From the NCBI GenBank assembly GCA_016929695.1, contig JAFGII010000011.1, forward strand, positions 1 through 32,599: DNA of 32,599 bases, given 5' to 3'. Source of the DNA: Ignavibacteria bacterium. GTDB taxonomy: Bacteria; Bacteroidota; Ignavibacteria; Tepidaquicellales; Tepidaquicellaceae. The notes beneath the pieces were generated by a model. It saw only the letters and a program-made list of their open reading frames with translations, did not search any database and was not told where the DNA came from. Each line of letters begins with the position of its first letter. Position 1 is the first letter of the stretch. This document shows positions 23,924-31,040 of the stretch, in pieces. The position numbers and the translations under genes were made by a program.

Positions 23924-26900
23924 ATGAAAAATTTGTACAACATCTGTTTTATGGCATTATTATTTATATCCCTAACAAATACAGGATGGGGACAGACAAC
24001 AGTTTTTATTGACGATTTTAATCGTACTTCTTTAAGTCCGGGAGGGACCCCTTCTATGACATATATTACAACTTTAGCTAATGGAATAACATCATCAATA
24101 CAATCGAATTATTTAAGAATTGGAAATGGTACAGGAGCCGAAAATGGAATTTCTTATGTTACTGGAAGTGCATCAAATTACAGTATTCCTTATAATGTAA
24201 ATCTTTCTGAAAATACTGATATAATAACCTGGACATTTAATTTTAAATATAACTGTTTAATTTCTAGCCCAAATGGAATATCTGCAGGTGTCTATGGTGC
24301 AGCTATTGTTTTAGCAGGTTCGGATTTAACATTAACCATGGGTTCAGGATATGCGGTTATTTATGGTCAGTCAGGGACTCCAGATCCAATTCGTTTAGTA
24401 AAATATTCAGGTGGGTTATCAAATTCAACTTCGACTAATATTATATCTTCGGGAATTAACGATCTTTCTTCGTATAATAATTGTGCCAGTGTAAGAGTTA
24501 CTTATAATCCAAATGGAGATATTTGGTCTTTGTATATCAGAGATGATAATTTGACTTGGTCTGATCCGTCGTCAGGAGTTACAAATCTGATTGGAACGAT
24601 TATGGATGATGAATATACAAATAACAATCTTGAAGCATTTGGATTTGTTTGGTCTCATCGTACAAATACAGAAACAACAAATTCTACTTATTTTGACAAT
24701 TTTAAAGTAACAATTGGAACCCCGAATCCAACACTATCAGTAAATTCTACAACTTTATCAAATTTTTCGTATGTGCAGGGTTCTGGACCTTCTGCATCAC
24801 AAAACTATACACTTACTGGTTCAAATCTCAACGGAACAGATGTCATAATTACAGGCAGTACAAATTATGAAGTTTCCACAGATGATGTGAGTTTTTCCCC
24901 TTCTATTACTTTTACAGATTATGGCTTTGCAATTGAAGAAACTCAAATTTATGTGAGATTAAAAGCAGAACTGACTGCGGGATTATATGAGAATGAAATA
25001 ATTTCAAATTCAGGAGGAGGTGCAACGTCTGTTAACGTTACAGTTTCCGGGAAGGTTCTATCTCCGGAGCCCACACAACAGCCAACGAATTTAAGTTTTA
25101 CGAACGTAGGGTTAAATACAATGACGATAAACTGGACAAAAGCAGCGGGTACAAATACGATTGTATTGATGAAATCCGGCAGTGCAGTAAATTCAAATCC
25201 GATTGACGGGACTACATATACAGGTAATGCAGTTTTTGGAAGCGGTTCTCAAATAGAGACGGGGAATTATGTGGTTTATACAGGAGATTTGGAAACAATT
25301 GATGTTACGGGATTAAATCAATCTACAAACTACTATATAGCATTATATTCTTACAACGGCTCGGCAAGTTTGGAAAATTATTTAATTACTGCACCCTTAA
25401 CAGGAAATCAACCCACATCTGCTCCTACGTTCGGTTGGCAAATTTCATCGACAAATACAGTTTTTACGATTGATTTTGATAACACAGTTCCTAATGTAAA
25501 CAATGGACAATTTGCAGGTAGTGGATTCACACCAAATCCAACAACAGGTCAGTTAAATTCTAATACATTTAAAGTAAATGGATTAAGCGATGGTAATATG
25601 GAATGGGGGGATAGCAAAACATCAGGTGATTTTGCAAGAGGTTCTTCAACCGGCGGCGTTACAACAGGAGGGATTTATTCGTTTGTTGTCTCCCAAGGGA
25701 ATAATGCTTTAGGAATTCAACCGGCAGGAGATGATTTTACTCCTGGCAATATTTATTTAAGAATTCAAAATAAAACAGAATCAACAATAAATTCAGTAGC
25801 AATTTTATATAAAGTATATGTTAGAAATGATGAAGATAAAAAAAATGTTATTAAATTTTATTATTCAACGAACGATGTTACATATAATCATAGTATTAAT
25901 ACAGATTTAGAATCTTTTGCTGATGTATATAAAAGCCCTGACTGGAAATGTAATATAAGATCTACCACAATAACAGGATTATCAATTGCAAACAATGAAT
26001 ACTTATATATCAAGTGGTACGGAGATGAGATTACCGGTTCAGGAAATATGGATGAGTTTGCACTTGATGATATCGGCATAATATTTAATCCTTCATCTAC
26101 AATTCCATCTTTATCAGGAAATTTTGATGAAGTAATTATTGACTGCAACACTAAATTATCAGGTAATACAACAGTCGATTCCACGCTAACTATCAGAAAT
26201 GGTCTTTTGTTTCTTGGTTCAAATCTTCTTACAGTTAATACACGTATAAATCTAAATGACCCTGGTGTAGGAAAAATGATAGTTCTCGATGATGGGACGA
26301 ATCAGGGAATATTAAAACTTAGAGTGAAGGATATCGGTGAATATTATTATTTTCACATTGGCGATAACGATAACTATGAATCGGTCGAATACTCACCTGC
26401 TTATATTAAATTTAACACCGGGGAATTCAATAATGCATATCTGACAGTGAGTATGAAAAATGAAAAACACCCATACAACAACAGTACTACAAATTTCATA
26501 AACCGATATTGGACTATTATACCTGAGGGGATTACAAATTATTCGTATGATATTGAATTATTTTATACTGAAAACGATGTTGAGGGAGATGAACAATATA
26601 TGATACTGGGGAAATATAATGCACCTGTCTGGCAAACTTATGGCTCTGCTGAACCAAGCAATAATAAATTATCAACAACCGGCTTAACAAGTTTTAGCGA
26701 CTTCACGGGAGGGACACAAACAGGGATGCCCATTAGTCTGTTGGGATTTAGTTCAAGTGTGAATGGCAGAGATGTGAAACTGAACTGGATTACAGAAAAT
26801 GAAGAGAATAACACAGGATTTGAGGTGCAGAAAGCAGAATCAAGGAGTCAGGAAACAGAATGGAAAAATATTGGATTTATTCAGGGCAAGGGAAACAGCA

Positions 26901-27298
26901 ATGAACCGGTGAGTTACTGCTTTGAGGACAGAAATCTGTCGAGCGGAAAATATAAATACAGATTGAAGCAGATTGATTATAACGGGAATTATGAATATTT
27001 CGAACTTGAAAATGAAGTTATAATCGGAGTACCTAAGAAATTTGAACTTGCACAGAATTATCCGAATCCTTTTAACCCTGTTACCAATATAAATTTTGAT
27101 TTGCCGGAGAGCGGATTGGTTTCATTGAAAATATTTGATTTGTTAGGCAGGGAAGTGGCGATAGTTGTTAACGAATTTAAAGAGGCGGGATATTATACGG
27201 TTCAGTATAATGCAGAAGGACTGTCAAGCGGGATATATTTTTACCGGCTTGAGGCATATGGAAATAGTATTGTGAGGAAACTGGCAGTAATGAAATAA
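23924..27298 (+). CDS. Large secreted multidomain protein with FnIII module and T9SS tail
   Basis: A 1124-residue exported protein. Residues 1-23 are a signal peptide (ending TNTGWGQ). An N-terminal beta-rich domain (about 25-265, starting VFIDDFNRTSLSPGG) looks like a concanavalin-type or adhesin module. A choice-of-anchor/Ig-like stretch (270-375) and a fibronectin III domain follow (about 380-490, PTNLSFTNVGLNTMTINW). Another beta-sandwich (500-730), a region with IDCNTKLSGNTTVDS, and the common pre-tail FnIII-like module GFSSSVNGRDVKLNW (about 930-1035) come next. The sorting domain (1041-1124, ELAQNYPNPFNP) sends it through T9SS. No catalytic residues are recognised; adhesion or matrix function is a guess. 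By eye the first 2.7 kb is more AT-rich than the tail. Confidence 0.85.
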   Translation: MKNLYNICFMALLFISLTNTGWGQTTVFIDDFNRTSLSPGGTPSMTYITTLANGITSSIQSNYLRIGNGTGAENGISYVTGSASNYSIPYNVNLSENTDIITWTFNFKYNCLISSPNGISAGVYGAAIVLAGSDLTLTMGSGYAVIYGQSGTPDPIRLVKYSGGLSNSTSTNIISSGINDLSSYNNCASVRVTYNPNGDIWSLYIRDDNLTWSDPSSGVTNLIGTIMDDEYTNNNLEAFGFVWSHRTNTETTNSTYFDNFKVTIGTPNPTLSVNSTTLSNFSYVQGSGPSASQNYTLTGSNLNGTDVIITGSTNYEVSTDDVSFSPSITFTDYGFAIEETQIYVRLKAELTAGLYENEIISNSGGGATSVNVTVSGKVLSPEPTQQPTNLSFTNVGLNTMTINWTKAAGTNTIVLMKSGSAVNSNPIDGTTYTGNAVFGSGSQIETGNYVVYTGDLETIDVTGLNQSTNYYIALYSYNGSASLENYLITAPLTGNQPTSAPTFGWQISSTNTVFTIDFDNTVPNVNNGQFAGSGFTPNPTTGQLNSNTFKVNGLSDGNMEWGDSKTSGDFARGSSTGGVTTGGIYSFVVSQGNNALGIQPAGDDFTPGNIYLRIQNKTESTINSVAILYKVYVRNDEDKKNVIKFYYSTNDVTYNHSINTDLESFADVYKSPDWKCNIRSTTITGLSIANNEYLYIKWYGDEITGSGNMDEFALDDIGIIFNPSSTIPSLSGNFDEVIIDCNTKLSGNTTVDSTLTIRNGLLFLGSNLLTVNTRINLNDPGVGKMIVLDDGTNQGILKLRVKDIGEYYYFHIGDNDNYESVEYSPAYIKFNTGEFNNAYLTVSMKNEKHPYNNSTTNFINRYWTIIPEGITNYSYDIELFYTENDVEGDEQYMILGKYNAPVWQTYGSAEPSNNKLSTTGLTSFSDFTGGTQTGMPISLLGFSSSVNGRDVKLNWITENEENNTGFEVQKAESRSQETEWKNIGFIQGKGNSNEPVSYCFEDRNLSSGKYKYRLKQIDYNGNYEYFELENEVIIGVPKKFELAQNYPNPFNPVTNINFDLPESGLVSLKIFDLLGREVAIVVNEFKEAGYYTVQYNAEGLSSGIYFYRLEAYGNSIVRKLAVMK

Positions 27299-27311
27299 AA
27301 ATCTCGAATCC

Positions 27312-27342
27312 CTCATCCGATGAAGCGAGTTCATCGGATGAG
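27312..27342. repeat. Perfect 13-bp inverted repeat, ATCCGATGAA family
   Basis: CTCATCCGATGAA (27312-27324) and TTCATCGGATGAG (27330-27342) around GCGAG, 14 bases after the stop codon of the secreted protein. It may help end transcription, but no T-run follows directly. Confidence 0.85.
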
Positions 27343-27590
27343 AAATGTGGCAAAAGAGGGGTATTTTTTTACATATTTTTAGCTGAAAGAAGGTTTTAAT
27401 TTTACATATTCGAGGGAAAAAATAAGGGACTAAAAAAAGTATTTGACTTTTAATAAAAAATGAGTAATTTTATTACTCGAAAATGAATTATATGGTTATT
27501 AAAACATATGATATAATACTTAGTAAAGAAGTTTAAATGAATTGATATAGTGATTAGGAAAAGAAGACACTTAGGCAACAAAAAAATTAA

Positions 27591-28121
27591 ATGATAGAAT
27601 CACTTATCACATCAAAGACGAGGGTGAAATTGTTGCTGAAATTCTTTTTGAATTCAGATTCAACCTCATATTTACGAAATCTTGCCTCTGAGTTCGGGGA
27701 ATCATCAAATGCCATCAGGGTTGAATTAAACAGATTTGAAGAAGCGGGGCTTTTAAAAACGAATTTATCCGGCAATAAAAAAATCTACAGAGCAAATACC
27801 AGTCATCCCTTATATTCGGACTTAAATAACATTATCAGGAAATACACCGGTTTAGACCATATCATTGAAAAAATCGTGAAAAAACTCGGTGATGTGGAAA
27901 AAGTGTATGTATCGGGAGACATTGCTCAGGGGATGGATTCAAAAATTATAGATTTAATATTCACGGGAACGAATTTAGATAAAATATTTCTGATGGATTT
28001 AATTGAGAAGGCGGAAAAACTGATTGGACGTAAAATAAGATTTATAATATACGAAGAAAAAGAATTTGAAAAGATTGCAAAAAAAATGAACGGGCATAGA
28101 TTTCTGTTGTGGCAGAGATGA
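27591..28121 (+). CDS. Winged-helix regulator fused to a degenerate nucleotidyltransferase domain
   Basis: A 176-residue protein. Residues 1-75 form an ArsR-like winged helix (RVKLLLKFFLNSDSTSYLRNLASEF, then NAIRVELNRFEEAGLL as recognition part). Residues about 85-176 resemble a minimal nucleotidyltransferase: VYVSGDIAQGMDSKIIDLIF stands where an active enzyme has GSxARGxxxxxSDIDL, so the glycine-serine and metal-binding pairs are altered and catalysis is unlikely. Proteins of this build often stand at the head of polysaccharide gene clusters in Bacteroidetes-like genomes (recalled, not searched), which matches the SLBB and epimerase genes downstream. It probably regulates that locus. A 7-bp array begins on the base after its stop codon. 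Confidence 0.75.
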   Translation: MIESLITSKTRVKLLLKFFLNSDSTSYLRNLASEFGESSNAIRVELNRFEEAGLLKTNLSGNKKIYRANTSHPLYSDLNNIIRKYTGLDHIIEKIVKKLGDVEKVYVSGDIAQGMDSKIIDLIFTGTNLDKIFLMDLIEKAEKLIGRKIRFIIYEEKEFEKIAKKMNGHRFLLWQR

Positions 28122-28149
28122 TGATTAGTGGTTAGTGATTAGTTGTTAG
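28122..28149. repeat. 7-bp tandem array C, reverse orientation, four units
   Basis: TGATTAG, TGGTTAG, TGATTAG and TTGTTAG, the reverse complements of the CTAAYMA unit. It starts directly after the TGA of the winged-helix gene. Confidence 0.85.
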
Positions 28150-28156
28150 TGAATAT

Positions 28157-28182
28157 CCCCCTTTGGAGGGGGCAGGGGGAGG
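28157..28182. repeat. GC-rich palindromic element, intergenic copy 2
   Basis: CCCCCTTTGGAGGGGG, then CA and GGGGGAGG; nearly identical to the copy inside mfd at 23093-23118. It lies eight bases after array C. Confidence 0.88.
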
Positions 28183-28222
28183 TAGCCGATGAGTCAAATG
28201 TGACTCAATTGGCGGAGCCGTG

Positions 28223-28262
28223 CCTGATTGGCTGATTGATTGAATGGATGATTGGCTGAATG
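28223..28262. repeat. 8-bp tandem array ending in a start codon
   Basis: Five octamers: CCTGATTG, GCTGATTG, ATTGAATG, GATGATTG, GCTGAATG. They are the reverse complement type of the array inside the acylase gene. The last three bases are the ATG of the DUF6922-type gene. Confidence 0.8.
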
Positions 28263-28520
28263 AAAAAAATTATGTTACCTGCAGAATTAAAAAAATATTT
28301 TTGGGATTGCAGTTTTGAGGAACTGACAATCGAGAAATATCCTAAATTCATCATAGAAAGAATATTAAACTATGGTAAAGAAAGTGAAATCAAATGGCTG
28401 AGAAAGAATGTTGACGGGGATTATTTCAAAAACATTGCATTAACAAGCAGAAGATTGGACAGGAAAACGGCGAACTACTGGAAAAAATATTTCCGAATAA
28501 ACGAAAAAAATAATAAATGA
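28260..28520 (+). CDS. DUF6922-type small protein, probable antitoxin of the AbiEii pair
   Basis: An 86-residue helical protein. The opening LPAELKKYFWDCSFEELTIEKYPKFIIERILNYG is typical of a family that I recall as DUF6922, which often precedes an AbiEii nucleotidyltransferase gene. It then continues with EIKWLRKN and SRRLDRKTANYWKKYF. Its stop overlaps the start of the AbiEii-like gene by four bases (ATGA), so the two are translationally coupled. This supports a toxin-antitoxin pair with this gene as the antitoxin, although it lacks the winged helix of the classical AbiEi. The ATG is part of an 8-bp tandem array and has no Shine-Dalgarno site. Confidence 0.7.
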   Translation: MKKIMLPAELKKYFWDCSFEELTIEKYPKFIIERILNYGKESEIKWLRKNVDGDYFKNIALTSRRLDRKTANYWKKYFRINEKNNK

Positions 28521-29131
28521 AACTGCACCCGGAAATATTGGAAGAAAATCAACGTGAATTATTCGATAAAATTAAGACCTCAAGTTTGATTGATGACTTT
28601 TATCTTGCCGGGGGAACGGCATTGGCATTGCAAATAGGTCACCGGCTCTCTGAGGATTTTGATTTTTTTACGAATAGAGATTTTAATGTTAATGATTTGT
28701 CATTTCAACTTGCCGAAAATTTAAATTTCAAAAAGGTTTCTGAAGATATAAATACACTGATTGGAGTTATAGATAATATACGGGTTTCATTTATAGGATT
28801 TAAATATAAAACAATAGGGGAATTCCTGTTAAATGATAATCTAAGAATAGCATCTGTTCAGGATATTGCCTGTATGAAGTTATCCGCAATAACACAAAGA
28901 AGTACTAAAAAAGATTTTGTTGACATATATTATTTACTACACACATATTCATTAAAAAAATTATTTGAATATTATAATAATAAATTTGATTTAAGCGAAT
29001 ATGAATCGGTGTTAAAAAAATCTTTAGTATATTTCCGGGATGCGGAAGACGACCCTATGCCAAAAATGATTAAAGATATCAGTTGGACTGAAGTAAAAAG
29101 ATACATAGAAGAAAAAGTGTTTGGTAGTTAG
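28517..29131 (+). CDS. AbiEii-type nucleotidyltransferase toxin
   Basis: A 204-residue protein of the AbiEii/AbiGii nucleotidyltransferase family, toxins of type IV systems that modify tRNA or other targets. Key features are LAGGTALALQIGHRLSEDFDFF (the GGT at 32-34 and the acidic DxD-like pair D47/D49), then KLSAITQRSTKKDFVDIYYLL (121-141), the second conserved block with K121 and D133. Both blocks are intact, so it should be active. The partner gene overlaps its start by four bases. The stop TAG (29129-29131) belongs to the first unit of 7-bp array D. The role in this locus may be defence or simple addiction. Confidence 0.82.
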   Translation: MKLHPEILEENQRELFDKIKTSSLIDDFYLAGGTALALQIGHRLSEDFDFFTNRDFNVNDLSFQLAENLNFKKVSEDINTLIGVIDNIRVSFIGFKYKTIGEFLLNDNLRIASVQDIACMKLSAITQRSTKKDFVDIYYLLHTYSLKKLFEYYNNKFDLSEYESVLKKSLVYFRDAEDDPMPKMIKDISWTEVKRYIEEKVFGS

Positions 29132-29152
29132 TGATTAGTGATTAGTGGTTAG
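29125..29152. repeat. 7-bp tandem array D, reverse orientation, four units
   Basis: TAGTTAG, TGATTAG, TGATTAG and TGGTTAG. The first unit ends in the AbiEii stop codon; the array ends five bases before the next ATG, joined by an A-run. Confidence 0.85.
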
Positions 29153-29157
29153 AAAAA

Positions 29158-29541
29158 ATGGAAAAACTTAATAAGAAAATAGAAAAATTTGAAGATTTAC
29201 TTGTATGGGGAAGAGCACATAAATTAGTATTGGAATTATATGATATGATTAAGAAATTTCCAAATGAAGAAAAATATAGAATAACAGAGCAGTTATTAAG
29301 AGCAGCAATATCAATACCCACGAATATTGCCGAGGGATTTGGAAGGTATTCAAGAAAAGAATTTATACAGTTTTTGATTATATCAAGAGGTTCAGCAGCG
29401 GAAGTAAAATATTTATTAGTATTATCGAAAGATTTGAAATATATCAATATGGAATTATATAATAAGTTTAATTCCGAATTAGATGAAATTGGAAAAATGA
29501 TAAACGGTTTAATAAACTCAATACGTTCAAATAATCACTAA
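29158..29541 (+). CDS. S23-type four-helix bundle protein
   Basis: A 127-residue helical protein of the four-helix bundle (S23/IVS) family: FEDLLVWGRAHKLVLELYDMI, then FPNEEKYRITEQLLRAAISIPTNIAEGFGRYSRKEF, then a helix with RGSAAEVKYLL and a final helix. The family was first seen in intervening sequences of 23S rRNA genes, but here it is a free-standing gene; the molecular role is unknown. It is preceded by array D and its last residues (N-H-stop) are encoded by the opening units of array E, so the gene is enclosed by arrays on both sides. Confidence 0.88.
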   Translation: MEKLNKKIEKFEDLLVWGRAHKLVLELYDMIKKFPNEEKYRITEQLLRAAISIPTNIAEGFGRYSRKEFIQFLIISRGSAAEVKYLLVLSKDLKYINMELYNKFNSELDEIGKMINGLINSIRSNNH

Positions 29542-29726
29542 CCACTAATCACTAACCACTAACCACTAATCACTAATCACTAACCACTAACCACTAACCA
29601 CTAATCACTAATCACTAACCACTAATAACTAATCACTAATCACTAACCACTAACCACTAACCACTAACCACTAACCACTAATCACTAATCACTAACAACT
29701 AATCACTAACAACTAATAACTAAAAT
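29531..29726. repeat. 7-bp tandem array E (CTAAYMA), 28 units in perfect phase
   Basis: From 29531 to 29726 the sequence divides into exactly 28 heptamers without one phase break (CTAATCA, CTAACCA, CTAACAA, CTAATAA; edge units are variants). The stop codon of the S23-type gene is in unit 2, and the ATG of the SLBB gene follows the last unit directly. The top strand has no G. Confidence 0.95.
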
Positions 29727-30281
29727 ATGAAAAAATCAAAACTAAAAGTTTTACTAATCGCAATAATAATAGCAATGACTGCCGGAACTGCATTGAGCCA
29801 GCTCGACAGCGTCAAATTCGGATTGCTGGAAACAATGAAAGCAGGAGCGAATTATTACAATTACTCCGACAAAGACAAAGGAGCCATAGAGGTAATAGTA
29901 TGGGGCGGTGTAAAAAATCCGGGTATGTACCTGATACCTGAAGGAACTTCACTTATGGAGTTAATATCATACACCGGCGGTGCAGCGGATGACAGAATTT
30001 TTGAAAATTTCAAGTTCATTCGCACAAAGGATAAAAATCCGGAACTGAAAACGGATACTGTTATTGTAATAAATTACAGGGATTTCTTTGTTTATGATAA
30101 GAAAAAAAGCGACAGTCTCTCAAAACCAAACCCCACGCTCCTTGCAGGCGACTTAATCGTATTCCCAATCAAACCAGAGGAAGACTTCTGGGTCATAGCA
30201 CAGCGGGTAGCGAGTGTCTTTATAGTACCTTTGCTTTCTATTGCTACCCTTATAGTTTCAATTATCAGATTATCTAATTAG
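29727..30281 (+). CDS. SLBB-domain exported protein, polysaccharide export type
   Basis: A 184-residue protein with an N-terminal signal sequence (about 1-24, ending TALSQ), a single SLBB beta-grasp domain (about 52-145: AIEVIVWGGVKNPGMYLIPEGTS, then LISYTGGAADD), and a C-terminal membrane segment (about 163-181). SLBB domains occur in outer-membrane polysaccharide exporters such as Wza; here the polysaccharide export (Poly_export) domain is missing, so this is an accessory factor, or a partner of an exporter outside the window. It sits between the regulator and the epimerase of the presumed polysaccharide locus. The ATG follows a 196-base heptamer array with no Shine-Dalgarno site. Confidence 0.8.
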   Translation: MKKSKLKVLLIAIIIAMTAGTALSQLDSVKFGLLETMKAGANYYNYSDKDKGAIEVIVWGGVKNPGMYLIPEGTSLMELISYTGGAADDRIFENFKFIRTKDKNPELKTDTVIVINYRDFFVYDKKKSDSLSKPNPTLLAGDLIVFPIKPEEDFWVIAQRVASVFIVPLLSIATLIVSIIRLSN

Positions 30282-30363
30282 TTTACCGGATAGCAGATAT
30301 TTTTATTGTTTGTATAATTCTTTATTAAGAATAGTACATTCCCGATAAAAATAAATCTATGTC

Positions 30364-30412
30364 CAAATCACTAACAACTAATAACTGACCACCAACAACC
30401 AACAACCAACCA
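30364..30412. repeat. 7-bp tandem array F, seven degenerate units
   Basis: CAAATCA, CTAACAA, CTAATAA, CTGACCA, CCAACAA, CCAACAA, CCAACCA in exact phase. It runs straight into the ATCAGT-type repeats before the GxxExxY gene. Confidence 0.8.
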
Positions 30413-30487
30413 GTGTCATCAGTGTACAAAAAGTTAAAAAGAAAAATCTGTGAAAATCAGTTTAATCAGTGTCATCAGTGTGCAAAA
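30411..30487. repeat. ATCAGT-type repeats with left copy of the 46-bp direct repeat
   Basis: A partial copy (CAGTGTCATCAGTGTACAAA, from 30411) is followed by a fuller one at 30442-30487, which matches 30975-31020 at 45 of 46 positions. Internally it is made of nine- or ten-base units ending ATCAGT. Confidence 0.9.
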
Positions 30488-30513
30488 TGTTAAAAATACG
30501 TTTATAATTTATT

Positions 30514-30912
30514 ATGGAAAAATACATACATCAGGAGTTGACGGAAAAAGTAATCAAATACTATTACAAAATATACAATACCTTGGGCTTTGGCTTTCTT
30601 GAAAAAGTATATGAGAAATCATTAATCCTCGAACTGACAAAAAATGGTATTTTCTTTGAAAAACAAAAACCAATTAAAATATACTACGACAGCGAAATCG
30701 TAGGAGATTATATTGCAGATATAATAGTAGAAAACAAAATAATATTAGAAATAAAAGCAACAGAAATACTTAAAGAAGAACACGAACTTCAACTGATAAA
30801 CTATCTTAAAGCGACACAAATAGAATTAGGTTTACTGCTTAACTTTGGGAAAGTTCCCGAAATACGGCGTAAAATCTTCACTAACGATAGAAAAGAACTC
30901 TTTACGAAATAG
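30514..30912 (+). CDS. GxxExxY protein (PD-(D/E)xK nuclease-like)
   Basis: A 132-residue protein of the GxxExxY family, named for G27-x-x-E30-x-x-Y33 (GFLEKVY). The core continues with DYIADIIVENKIILEIKA, where D69, E79 and K81 fit the catalytic D...ExK of the PD-(D/E)xK nuclease fold, followed by Q93-LINY-97, a QxxxY-like motif. A nuclease function is inferred from these motifs; no activity is known to me for the family. The gene is bracketed by 46-bp direct repeats (30442-30487 and 30975-31020), so it may be a small mobile or repeat-associated unit. No Shine-Dalgarno site is seen. Confidence 0.85.
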   Translation: MEKYIHQELTEKVIKYYYKIYNTLGFGFLEKVYEKSLILELTKNGIFFEKQKPIKIYYDSEIVGDYIADIIVENKIILEIKATEILKEEHELQLINYLKATQIELGLLLNFGKVPEIRRKIFTNDRKELFTK

Positions 30913-30974
30913 TACAAAGGAAAATCCGTGAAAAAAATTATGATTTATTTTTTCAGTGTACGAAATTTTTTTAT

Positions 30975-31020
30975 AAAAATCAGTGAAAATCAGTTTAATC
31001 AGTGTCATCAGTGTGCAAAA
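30975..31020. repeat. Right copy of the 46-bp direct repeat
   Basis: Matches 30442-30487 except for one base near the left end. It ends 20 bases before the epimerase ATG, so the epimerase ribosome binding site lies between the repeat and the gene. Confidence 0.92.
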
Positions 31021-31040
31021 AAAGAAATGAGAGGTAAAGA

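Noticed and set aside
23794-24012. 72-codon ORF before the secreted FnIII protein
   Set aside because: It overlaps the signal peptide of the next gene out of frame and has no family features.
29158-29541. 23S rRNA intervening sequence because of the S23-type protein
   Set aside because: There is no rRNA sequence on either side.
29531-29726. Possible CRISPR array
   Set aside because: The units are seven bases and contiguous; there are no spacers and no cas genes.
30442-31020. Insertion sequence with the GxxExxY gene as transposase
   Set aside because: There are no terminal inverted repeats and no transposase motifs; the direct repeats are built of smaller units also present as a partial third copy, so only a looser mobile-unit hypothesis is kept.
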